Assembly (NCBI GenBank): GCA_947446835.1
Contig: CANFHS010000023.1
Coordinates: 1-15,650, forward strand
DNA: 15,650 bases
Source of the DNA: Bacteriovoracaceae bacterium
GTDB lineage: Bacteria; Bdellovibrionota; UBA1018
Direction: 5' to 3'
Each line of letters opens with the position of its first letter. The first letter of the stretch is position 1. Below are positions 6,927 through 13,889 of the stretch, piece by piece. Position numbers and translations under genes: made by a program. The notes under the pieces are model-generated. The model did no database searches, was not told where the DNA came from, and saw nothing but the letters and a program-made list of their open reading frames with translations.

Positions 6927-7844
6927 ATGAGCGAATCCCAAACCAGGCCCTCCATCCAGTTCTGGAACTCACGCCAGGGCCGGATCGAAAAAGAGGAAAT
7001 CTTCGGCGAAGGTCCGCTGCGCTGGCTCTACGAGACCGCGGCGGGTCGCGCCCTCTCGGACACGCTGCTGAGCCGGCCGTGGTTTTCCCGACTCTATGGC
7101 GGCTTCCAGGACACCCGCCTCAGCGCGCGCAAGATCGACGCGTTCATCCGCAACTACCGTATTCCGGTCGAGGAGTACGAGCCGGGCCCCTGGAAGACCT
7201 TCAACGATTTCTTCATCCGCAGGTTCCGCGAAGGCGCGCGCCCGTTTCCCGAGGCGCCGGGCACGTTGGGCGCGTTTGCCGAGGCCCGCTACCTGGCGTT
7301 TGAGCGCCTCGATCCCCGTCACCGGTTTCCCGTGAAAGGCATCGCCCTCACGGCGGCCGAGCTGCTGGGGTCGGAGGAAAAAGCTGCCCCCTTTGCGGGC
7401 GGGCCGGCGTGGATCGCACGCCTCTGCCCGGTGGACTACCACCGCTACCACTACCCGGACGAGGGCCGCACCCTGGAGTCGTACCCGATGCACGGGCAAC
7501 TCCACTCGGTGAGCCCCATCGCCCTGCGGAAGCGACCCGAGATCCTGATCACGAACGAGCGCCGCGTGGCGCTTCTCGAAACCAGGAACTTCGGAAAGCT
7601 GGCCTTCGTCGAGATCGGCGCCATGAGCGTGGGCAAGATCGAGCAGAGCTGGCCCGAGAACCGCGCCTTCGGGCGCGGAGACGAAAAGGGCTACTTTCTT
7701 TTCGGCGGTTCCTCGGCGGTGCTGCTCGCGGAGCCAGGCCCCTGGAAGCTGGATCACGGGCTCCTGGAGCGGTCGCGCTCGGGCCTCGAAACCTGGATTC
7801 CGCTGGGCCAGCCCATCGGCGCGCGCGCGCCAGGCCAGGGCTGA
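6927..7844 (+). CDS. psd: Phosphatidylserine decarboxylase proenzyme
   Basis: A 305-residue pyruvoyl-dependent enzyme that turns phosphatidylserine into phosphatidylethanolamine at the inner membrane. The proenzyme cleaves itself at a Gly-Ser bond. Here GGSSAV at 260-265 places the new pyruvoyl group on S262, and FLFGGSS resembles the type II form rather than the E. coli LGST form. FNDFFIRRF (92-100) and PVDYHRYHYP (168-177) are strongly conserved family motifs; H172 and H175 correspond to the two E. coli active-site histidines. The motif that normally reads PADG/PADAR reads FAEARYLAF (117-125), so Glu119 replaces the Asp of the self-cleavage triad. GGAAG at 6911-6915 lies 11 bases before the ATG. 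It sits between the M23 gene and the helicase, whose ATG follows 3 bases after its stop. Confidence 0.92.
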   Translation: MSESQTRPSIQFWNSRQGRIEKEEIFGEGPLRWLYETAAGRALSDTLLSRPWFSRLYGGFQDTRLSARKIDAFIRNYRIPVEEYEPGPWKTFNDFFIRRFREGARPFPEAPGTLGAFAEARYLAFERLDPRHRFPVKGIALTAAELLGSEEKAAPFAGGPAWIARLCPVDYHRYHYPDEGRTLESYPMHGQLHSVSPIALRKRPEILITNERRVALLETRNFGKLAFVEIGAMSVGKIEQSWPENRAFGRGDEKGYFLFGGSSAVLLAEPGPWKLDHGLLERSRSGLETWIPLGQPIGARAPGQG

Positions 7845-7847
7845 ACG

Positions 7848-10409
7848 ATGAACCTCCACCAGCGCCTGACCGAGCATCCCGACGGGCCCGCGATGGGCGG
7901 AGACGCCGTGCTGGAGCGGTTCCTGGAACACGTCGGGGAACTGGGACTGGAGCTTTACCCGGCCCAGGAAGAGGCCATCCTGGAACTGTACTCCGGGAAG
8001 AACCTGATCCTGAACACCCCGACAGGTTCGGGGAAATCCCTCGTGGCGTCAGCGCTCCATCTGCACTCGCTGGCCGCCGGGCGCCGCTCCTTCTACACAT
8101 CCCCCATCAAGGCGCTCGTGAACGAGAAATTCCTGGCGCTGTGCCGCGACTTCGGTCCCGACCAGGTGGGCATGATCACGGGAGATGGCTCGGTGAATCC
8201 GGGCGCCCCCATCATCTGCTGCACGGCCGAGATCCTGGCCAACGATACGCTTCGCTCGGGCAGCGAAGCCCGCGTCGACGACGTGGTGATCGACGAGTTC
8301 CACTTCTACTCGGACCGTGACCGCGGCTGGGCCTGGCAGGTTCCCCTCCTGGCGCTCCCCCAGGCCCGCTTCCTGCTCATGTCGGCCACCCTGGGCGACA
8401 CCGGGCTTTTCGAGAAGACGCTGACCAGCCTCAATGGCCGCGAGACCGCGGTGATCCGTTCGGTGGCGCGGCCGGTTCCGCTCGAGTTCCACTATTCCGA
8501 GGAGCCGCTCCACGCGGCCATGAAAAAGCTGATCGAGAGGGGCCGGGCGCCCATCTACCTGGTGAACTTCACGCAGGCCGCCTGCGCCGAGGAGGCGCAG
8601 AACCTGCTCTCGGTCGACTTCTGCACGAAGGAGGAAAAAAAGCGGATTTCCGACGAGATGGAAGGCGCAAGCTTCCGCTCCCCGTACGGGAAGGAGCTGC
8701 AGAGGCTGCTCAAGCACGGCGTGGGCCTTCACCATGCGGGGCTCCTGCCCCGCTACCGGCTACTGGTCGAAAAGCTGGCCCAGAAAGGCCTGCTGAAGGT
8801 GATCTGCGGCACCGACACCCTGGGCGTGGGCGTGAACGTGCCCATCCGGACCGTGCTCTTCACCAGGCTCTGCAAGTTCGACGGCGAAAAGAGCACCCTC
8901 CTTTCGGTCCGCGACTTCCAGCAGATCTCGGGACGCGCGGGACGAAAAGGTTATGACGACCTGGGCACCGTCGTGGCGCAGGCTCCCGAGCACCTCATCG
9001 AGAACCTCGAGATGGAGCGCAAGGCTGCCGGCGACCCCAAGAAGCTGAAGAAGATCGTCAAGCGCAAGCCCCCCGACAAGGGCTACGTCCACTGGGACAA
9101 GCAGGTGTTCGAGCGCCTCATCCAGTCGCCGCCCGAGACGCTCCAGTCGCGCTTCCAGATCAACCACGGAATGCTGCTGAACGTGCTGTCGCGCACTCAC
9201 GATGACGGGTGCCAGGCCATGCGGCAGCTGATCGACCGATCGCACGAATCCGAGAACCAGAAGAAGCGCCACCGCAAGCATGCGTTCACGCTCTTCCGCT
9301 CATTGGTCGAACGCGGCATCATCCGCATCCTTCCATCGCGGGAACGCGGTGATCGCCCGGGAAAGCTGGAGCTGAATGTGGACCTGCAGCAGGATTTTTC
9401 GCTGCACCAGACGCTTTCCCTCTGGCTGATCGACACCTGGCCTCTGCTGGATCGCGAAAGCCCGGATTATGCCCGCGACCTGCTGACGCTGGTCGAATCG
9501 ATCGTCGAGGACCCGGAACTCATCCTGCGAAAGCAGCTGGATCGGCTCAAGACCGAGAAACTGGGACAGCTCAAGGCCGAGGGCATGGACTACGACCAGC
9601 GCATGGAGGAGCTCGAAAGGCTCGAGTACCCGAAACCCCGGCGCGAGTTCATCTACGAGTCCTTCAACCGCTTCGCGGCGGAACACCCGTGGATCGGCCA
9701 GGAGAACATCCGCCCCAAGTCCATTGCCCGCGAGATGGTCGAGACCTTCATGACTTTCGCCGAGTACGTGAAGGAGTACGGACTGCAGCGGTCCGAAGGG
9801 CTGCTGCTGCGTTATCTGTCGGAAGTGTACAAGGCGCTCGTGCAGACGGTTCCGGAACAGGCCAAGAATGACGAGATCCTGGCCATCGAGGAGTACCTGG
9901 GCACGGTGCTGCGCCAGATCGACTCGAGCCTCATCGAGGAGTGGGAGAAACTCAGGAACCCCGCGTACCGTCCGCCCGCCCCGGGCGAAGAGGCGCGCCC
10001 GGAGGCCGCCTACGACCTGACCCGCGACCCCAGGCGCTTCCCCATCTTGATCCGGAACGAGGTGTTCCGCGTGGTGAGGGCCCTTTCCGGAGGCCAATAC
10101 GAGGAGGCATCCGAGATCCTGGCCGAGCTCGCTCCGCCGGAAGGCCCACGACCAGCGCCCGAGGAACTCGAGGCCGCGATGGCCCCCTTCTATGCAGAGC
10201 GGCTGCGCATCCTGACCGACCCCCGGGCCCGCGCTCCACAGAACACCCGCTTCGAGCCCAGCACCGACGGCCAGACGCTGGCGCTCTCGCAGATGCTGCT
10301 GGACCCCGAGGAAAAGAACGACGTGGAGCTGCGGTTCCGCGTCGACCTTCAGGCCTCCCGGACCGCGAATCGCGCCTCGCTCATTTTTGAGGGGCTCCAG
10401 GTCCTTTGA
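7848..10409 (+). CDS. Ski2-like DExH-box RNA helicase (DUF3516-type C-terminus)
   Basis: An 853-residue superfamily 2 ATPase. Motifs in order are YPAQEEAI (Q-like region, 37-44), Walker A TPTGSGKS (57-64), SPIKALVNEKF (Ia, 85-95), CTAEIL (Ib, 125-130), DEFH (II, 149-152), SAT (III, 179-181), HHAGLLPRYR (295-304), TDTLGVGVNVP (V, 322-332) and QISGRAGRKGYD (VI, 359-370). The ISGRAGRKGYD form and the motif V sequence are typical of Ski2/Mtr4-like helicases. The long helical part from about 400 to 850 fits the DUF3516 region of the bacterial members. The expected role is ATP-driven RNA unwinding, for example in RNA decay or ribosome maturation; no direct partner is encoded nearby. It starts 3 bases after psd. 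Its 3' end overlaps the opposing START gene by 29 bases. Confidence 0.9.
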   Translation: MNLHQRLTEHPDGPAMGGDAVLERFLEHVGELGLELYPAQEEAILELYSGKNLILNTPTGSGKSLVASALHLHSLAAGRRSFYTSPIKALVNEKFLALCRDFGPDQVGMITGDGSVNPGAPIICCTAEILANDTLRSGSEARVDDVVIDEFHFYSDRDRGWAWQVPLLALPQARFLLMSATLGDTGLFEKTLTSLNGRETAVIRSVARPVPLEFHYSEEPLHAAMKKLIERGRAPIYLVNFTQAACAEEAQNLLSVDFCTKEEKKRISDEMEGASFRSPYGKELQRLLKHGVGLHHAGLLPRYRLLVEKLAQKGLLKVICGTDTLGVGVNVPIRTVLFTRLCKFDGEKSTLLSVRDFQQISGRAGRKGYDDLGTVVAQAPEHLIENLEMERKAAGDPKKLKKIVKRKPPDKGYVHWDKQVFERLIQSPPETLQSRFQINHGMLLNVLSRTHDDGCQAMRQLIDRSHESENQKKRHRKHAFTLFRSLVERGIIRILPSRERGDRPGKLELNVDLQQDFSLHQTLSLWLIDTWPLLDRESPDYARDLLTLVESIVEDPELILRKQLDRLKTEKLGQLKAEGMDYDQRMEELERLEYPKPRREFIYESFNRFAAEHPWIGQENIRPKSIAREMVETFMTFAEYVKEYGLQRSEGLLLRYLSEVYKALVQTVPEQAKNDEILAIEEYLGTVLRQIDSSLIEEWEKLRNPAYRPPAPGEEARPEAAYDLTRDPRRFPILIRNEVFRVVRALSGGQYEEASEILAELAPPEGPRPAPEELEAAMAPFYAERLRILTDPRARAPQNTRFEPSTDGQTLALSQMLLDPEEKNDVELRFRVDLQASRTANRASLIFEGLQVL

Positions 10410-11190
10410 GCCAGGCCGGAGGCGGCAACCAGGCCCGGCACTCGAAATCGAGCCCCTGCTGGCTGGCCCAGGTCTCGGCCAGTTCGCGCGCCTGGCTCTC
10501 GGTCAGGCCGGGTTTTTCGCTCTTTGCCTTGATGGCCAGGGTCGAGAGCACCACGCCTTCGGCATTCCTCCGCCAGAGCCAGCCGCGGCCGAACGTGGCG
10601 GCAATTCCCCAGTCGGCTTCGTAGAAATCCCATTCCGAATAGAGCGTGCGGCCCGTGCCGAGGGTCTCCAGCAGGACTGCCCCATCACTGGATTTCAGGT
10701 CTCCCGACGCCTTGAGCTGGTAGCGGAAGAGACGCTTTCCGGGGATCGGCGAGCCGATCACGTACTCCATCTGGTAGTGGATGTTGGGAACAAAAAGCAG
10801 GGGGATACGCTGCTCCCAGCGGGTGCTCCAGTGCGAGGCGCTTTGCCGTTCGACCTGCACCTCGGCCAGCCCGGAAAACAGCTCTGGATAGCGCTCCATC
10901 CGCTCGATGACCGCGCTGACAGCCTCCATCGGAGCCTCGATCACCACCTGCTGTTCAAAGCCCATCAGAAGAGGCGCGCCTTCGGTGTCGATGCACTGGA
11001 AAACCGGCGAACCGGTTTCGCTCCCCGGAGAAGGCAAAGGAGGCCCGGCCACGCGCACGCGCAGCATCTCCAGAAACGGCGCGGTATAGCGGCTGGCGAC
11101 CCCTTCCATCGGCTCATCCCAAGCCGAGGCCGAACCGATCAGGCCGCTGCCCGCGAGCAGCTGAAGCAGAATCCCAAGGAGAAGAAACAT
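10381..11190 (-). CDS. Exported START/SRPBCC-domain protein
   Basis: A 269-residue protein with a signal peptide (MFLLLGILLQLLAGSGLIGS, likely cleaved after ASA at 21-23). It is followed by a helix-grip domain from about residue 78 to 225. The opening GFEQQVVIEAPMEAVSAVIE with YPELF is the typical first strand and helix of START or coenzyme-Q-binding/cyclase-like proteins, which hold a hydrophobic ligand in a cavity. Strands such as TRWEQRIPLLFVP and RTLYSEWDFYEADWG continue the fold. It is probably periplasmic or membrane-attached and may bind a lipid or sterol-like molecule; the ligand is unknown. The start at 11190 is chosen because AGGAGG and GAGAGG lie 7-12 bases upstream and it opens a signal peptide. 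The longer in-frame reading to 11919 runs antisense through the next gene. Its last 29 bases overlap the end of the helicase gene. Confidence 0.8.
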   Translation of the reverse strand: MFLLLGILLQLLAGSGLIGSASAWDEPMEGVASRYTAPFLEMLRVRVAGPPLPSPGSETGSPVFQCIDTEGAPLLMGFEQQVVIEAPMEAVSAVIERMERYPELFSGLAEVQVERQSASHWSTRWEQRIPLLFVPNIHYQMEYVIGSPIPGKRLFRYQLKASGDLKSSDGAVLLETLGTGRTLYSEWDFYEADWGIAATFGRGWLWRRNAEGVVLSTLAIKAKSEKPGLTESQARELAETWASQQGLDFECRAWLPPPAWLKGPGAPQK

Positions 11191-11340
11191 CCGGAAGCCT
11201 CTCCTCCTATTTTGAGCTTTTCCCGCCGCCAAGAGGAGGGATTTCGGATCCCAAGGGGGGGTCACCTCCGACACGGACCCAGGAATCCGGAAAGATTGGA
11301 TAAACCCGCAACCCCAGGGTGAGGTACAGTCATAGGGCCC
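11191..11340. promoter_or_regulatory. Divergent intergenic region with small inverted repeats and a G7 run
   Basis: This 150-base region separates the START gene (minus) from the receiver-like gene (plus). It holds a 5-bp stem GGGAT/ATCCC with loop TTCGG (11238-11252), a run of seven G (11255-11261), and GGGTC/GACCC arms (11259-11263 and 11276-11280) separated by 12 bases. On the plus strand TACAGT (11325-11330) lies 10 bases before the ATG at 11341 and could be a -10; no matching -35 is seen. On the minus strand a strong AGGAGG (11208-11203) serves the START gene. No tRNA or small ORF is evident. Operator roles for the repeats are speculative. Confidence 0.35.
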
Positions 11341-12345
11341 ATGAAGGCCCTTGTGGTTTCCCGAAAGCCGGATGATTGGAGAGCCTTGACCCGTTGGCTC
11401 GACGAGCGGGGTTTGACCGCGGAAATCCGCAGGCCGACCCAGGGCCGGGCGCTCCAGGCCAATCACCCGTTTTCGCTGACCCTCAGCGACGAGGAGCCTG
11501 CTCCCCTCACCGGCGCGGGAATCCGGTGCTGGGTCGCGCCTGATCGGCGCAGCCTCAAGGACTTTCCCCCGGGCTACGATTTCGCGGTTTGCCGTCCATT
11601 CAGCCTCCAGGCGCTCTGGAACGTCGTCCAGGAAAGCCAGGAGCGGGTGGCCCGGAGCCGCTCCACCTTGGCCTGGATTGGCGGCTCCTCTCCGGCTGTT
11701 TCCGCGCCCGCGGGTCCCTGGAGCAGAATCCAGGCAGGCCTGAATCCCGGCCTCGCGATGCATCACATCGGCGCCTGGATCGTGGATCCGACGAAGCTCA
11801 CCCGGAACCACCTGCGGATGCTCAGAACGTGGAGGCGTTCCCCGGCGGGACAGACTGCCGTGTGGGTTTGCCTCCAGGACGGGGCGCGAGATTTCCACAA
11901 TCTTTATCCACTTTTCCACATCTACGCTTCGACTCGCTCATCGCTGGAAGCCTCATTCCTGCAGAAGCTCGCCACCCGTCGCGACCGGAGTTTCGAGCTT
12001 TGCGTCGGCATCCGGCTCGTGCGCCAGCACCTCCGGCAAGGCCTGGCCCATGAAGCGCTCGAATCGGCACGGAACCTGATGGCCAGAGTCCCCCTGGCCT
12101 GGGAGCCCATGGGCCTCGCGGCCGAGGCCCTGGGAGCGCTGGAGCGGGGCCCGGAGGCCGCGCCGATCCTGAAGGCGGCGCTGGCCCTGAATCCCTACTC
12201 GCCGCGCCTGCATCTCCAGCTGATGCGCCTGACGGACCCGGAGGACCACGAGGCCCAGCAGATCCGCGACGAGGCTCGCGCATTTTGCCCCATCAAGTTC
12301 AGCGAGATCGTGCGCCTGTCCACCCGGGCGGAGCTTCCCGCTTGA
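11341..12345 (+). CDS. Degenerate receiver-like protein with TPR-like C-terminus
   Basis: A 334-residue protein, probably cytoplasmic. Residues 1-98 look like a response-regulator receiver that has lost its chemistry. KALVVSRKPDDWRALTRWL resembles strand 1 and helix 1, but the acidic pair is replaced by Ser-Arg. FSLTLSDEEP resembles strand 3 with D50 in roughly the phospho-acceptor region. YDFAVCRPFSLQAL resembles strand 5 with Arg in place of the invariant Lys. A second receiver-like stretch may lie at about 139-212 (HHIGAWIVDPTKLTRNHLRM). Residues 223-300 are helical repeats of TPR type (AHEALESARNLMAR, APILKAALALNPYSPRLHLQ). It is likely a protein-interaction or scaffold module, not a phospho-switch. 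It has no clear Shine-Dalgarno. It is followed directly by the DUF2156 gene with a 4-base TTGA overlap, so the two products probably work together. Confidence 0.75.
   Translation: MKALVVSRKPDDWRALTRWLDERGLTAEIRRPTQGRALQANHPFSLTLSDEEPAPLTGAGIRCWVAPDRRSLKDFPPGYDFAVCRPFSLQALWNVVQESQERVARSRSTLAWIGGSSPAVSAPAGPWSRIQAGLNPGLAMHHIGAWIVDPTKLTRNHLRMLRTWRRSPAGQTAVWVCLQDGARDFHNLYPLFHIYASTRSSLEASFLQKLATRRDRSFELCVGIRLVRQHLRQGLAHEALESARNLMARVPLAWEPMGLAAEALGALERGPEAAPILKAALALNPYSPRLHLQLMRLTDPEDHEAQQIRDEARAFCPIKFSEIVRLSTRAELPA
12330..12344 (+). promoter_or_regulatory. Shine-Dalgarno and TTG start deciding the DUF2156 gene start
   Basis: GGAG at 12330-12333 is followed by 8 bases and then TTG at 12342-12344, which overlaps the TGA (12343-12345) of the upstream gene. 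The alternative ATG at 12285 would overlap the upstream gene by 61 bases and add 19 residues with no family similarity that I can see. Confidence 0.6.
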
Positions 12346-13889
12346 ACCACGCCCCCGACCCTTCCCCGCTGGAGAGCGCCCTTCGGAGGTTCGGAGAGTC
12401 GAGTACCGCGTTCCTGGGCCTTTACCCGGAATTCAAGCTCTTCAGCACCCGGGTTCCCGGATACCCCGAGGCGGTCCATATTCCTTATGTGGAAAACCGC
12501 CGGACGTGGGTGGCTTCGGGCGAACCCCTGGGGCCCCGATCCGCACGGCTGGAGGCGTTGAAGGCTTTCGAAAAGGCCGCGCGCCAGGCGGGAAGAGCCG
12601 CACTGATCCTCCCCTGCACCCGGGAATTTTCAGATGAATGCGCAGGCGCGGGATTCCAGGTTTCACAGATCGGCGTGGAGCCCCTGTTCGACCTGGACCG
12701 CTACCAACCCGACCCCGGGCATTTCCACTCGGCGCACCAGCTGCACTCCCGCGGGGCCCGCGTCCGCGCGCTCCGGTTCCAGGAAATCGACCCATCGCTT
12801 CGCGCCGCCTGCGACCAGCTCATCCGGCAGTGGCTCGAGACGCGCTGGATGGCGCCTTTCGGATTTCTCAGCACGGTGCTGCCCTGGGAACAGGGCCAGC
12901 ACAAGCTGTACTTTGTGCTGGAGCACGACCGCCGGCCCCTGGCGCTTCTGGCTGCGATCCCGGCCTGGAGCGGGAACGGCTGGTACCTGGCCGACCTGCT
13001 GCGCGCACCCTCCACCCCGGCGGGCTCCTCGGAGCTGCTCATCCTGGAGGCCATGCGCTTCCTGAAAAATGCCGGCGCTTCGTGGGTGTCGCAAGGCGTG
13101 TCGCCCCTGGCCGGAGCCTCATCCCTGCAGGCGCTGTCGCGGCACGGAGATTTCCTCTTCCGCTTCCGCTCGCTGGCCGAGTTCAAGAAGAAGTTCGGCC
13201 CGACCCGCGAAGAACCGGTCTACCTCCTGAGCCGGGGTCCGCTGCTTCGACCAGGAAACCTGCTGGGCCTCGTCCGCGCCTTCGTGCCCGGGGGACTACC
13301 GGAAGTCCTGCGGGCGTCACTCCGGGCAGGAATCCTCCGGTTCAGGGCGGGCATGCAGGTGCGGGATTTCGTACGCGAGGACTTCCTGATCCGCGAGCCC
13401 TCGCCCCGGTTCAGCCAGAATCTGGCCCGGATCCCTTTCAGCTGGGGCCTGACCGTGCTGGCCAGCGCATGGCTGGTGTTTCCGGAGCATGCGCTGGGAC
13501 ACACGGGCTGGTTGCCGTTCCTGCTCTTGCCCTCGGCACTGCTTGAGCTCTGGATCGGCTCCCGCTTCGTGGCCCTGGTCGTGATCCTGGGCGCGGTCGC
13601 GGCACACGCAGCAGGCCCGGGAGACTACTCGGTGGCCATCGCGGCTTTTGCGACGCTGGGGGCACTGCTCCAGGTGGCCACGCGCTGGCTCAACGGAGTT
13701 TTCCTGCTGGCGCTCCTGGCGCTGCTCACCGACTGGCGCTTCGGCCCGGGCCACATGGCCCTGGGCCTGGTCGCGGCGTGGCTGGGTGCCCTGGCCCTGA
13801 AACGTTACTTGGCGCGGCCCACCGTGGTGATGGCTTCGCCGAGCACACGACCTTCGGACTGGGCGGGCGCCACCACACCCAGCAGGTAG
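12342..13889 (+). CDS. DUF2156 (MprF C-terminal-like) protein fused to a six-helix, rhomboid-like membrane domain
   Basis: A 515-residue protein from the TTG start. Residues 15-300 match the DUF2156/LPG-synthase C-terminal fold, a double GNAT-type acyltransferase. Visible hallmarks are TWVASGEPLGPR (55-66), FQVSQIGVEPLFDL (105-118) and GNGWYLADLLRAPSTPAGSSE (about 211-231). In MprF this domain moves an amino acid from tRNA to phosphatidylglycerol; the acceptor here is unknown. A linker leads to about six hydrophobic helices: 366-381, 389-404, 408-424, 428-447, 450-464 and 469-489. The third follows ELWIGSRFVAL, the fourth starts with S430, and the sixth begins FGPGHMALGLVAAWLG with H471. This order resembles a rhomboid protease core, but the usual GxSG is not intact (DYSV). 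The last 28 codons or so lie opposite the 3' end of the phosphatase gene, an 85-base overlap. Domain one is confident; the rhomboid likeness is inference. Confidence 0.8.
   Translation: MNHAPDPSPLESALRRFGESSTAFLGLYPEFKLFSTRVPGYPEAVHIPYVENRRTWVASGEPLGPRSARLEALKAFEKAARQAGRAALILPCTREFSDECAGAGFQVSQIGVEPLFDLDRYQPDPGHFHSAHQLHSRGARVRALRFQEIDPSLRAACDQLIRQWLETRWMAPFGFLSTVLPWEQGQHKLYFVLEHDRRPLALLAAIPAWSGNGWYLADLLRAPSTPAGSSELLILEAMRFLKNAGASWVSQGVSPLAGASSLQALSRHGDFLFRFRSLAEFKKKFGPTREEPVYLLSRGPLLRPGNLLGLVRAFVPGGLPEVLRASLRAGILRFRAGMQVRDFVREDFLIREPSPRFSQNLARIPFSWGLTVLASAWLVFPEHALGHTGWLPFLLLPSALLELWIGSRFVALVVILGAVAAHAAGPGDYSVAIAAFATLGALLQVATRWLNGVFLLALLALLTDWRFGPGHMALGLVAAWLGALALKRYLARPTVVMASPSTRPSDWAGATTPSR

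Noticed and set aside
11238..11280. Inverted repeats in the 150-base divergent region as an intrinsic terminator
   Set aside because: Stems are only 5 bp, no T-tract follows on either strand, and both flanking genes begin here instead of ending.
10387..11322. Plus-strand open frame (311 codons) opposite the START gene
   Set aside because: The minus-strand reading has a signal peptide, an SRPBCC-like domain and a strong Shine-Dalgarno. The plus reading has none of these.
11191..11919. N-terminal extension of the START protein to an ATG at 11919
   Set aside because: It would run antisense through 11341-11919 of the receiver-like gene and bury the signal peptide. The start at 11190 has AGGAGG upstream.
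12285..12341. ATG start at 12285 for the DUF2156 gene
   Set aside because: It would overlap the previous gene by about 60 bases, and the added residues look unrelated. TTG 12342 has GGAG at 8 bases and the usual 4-base overlap.
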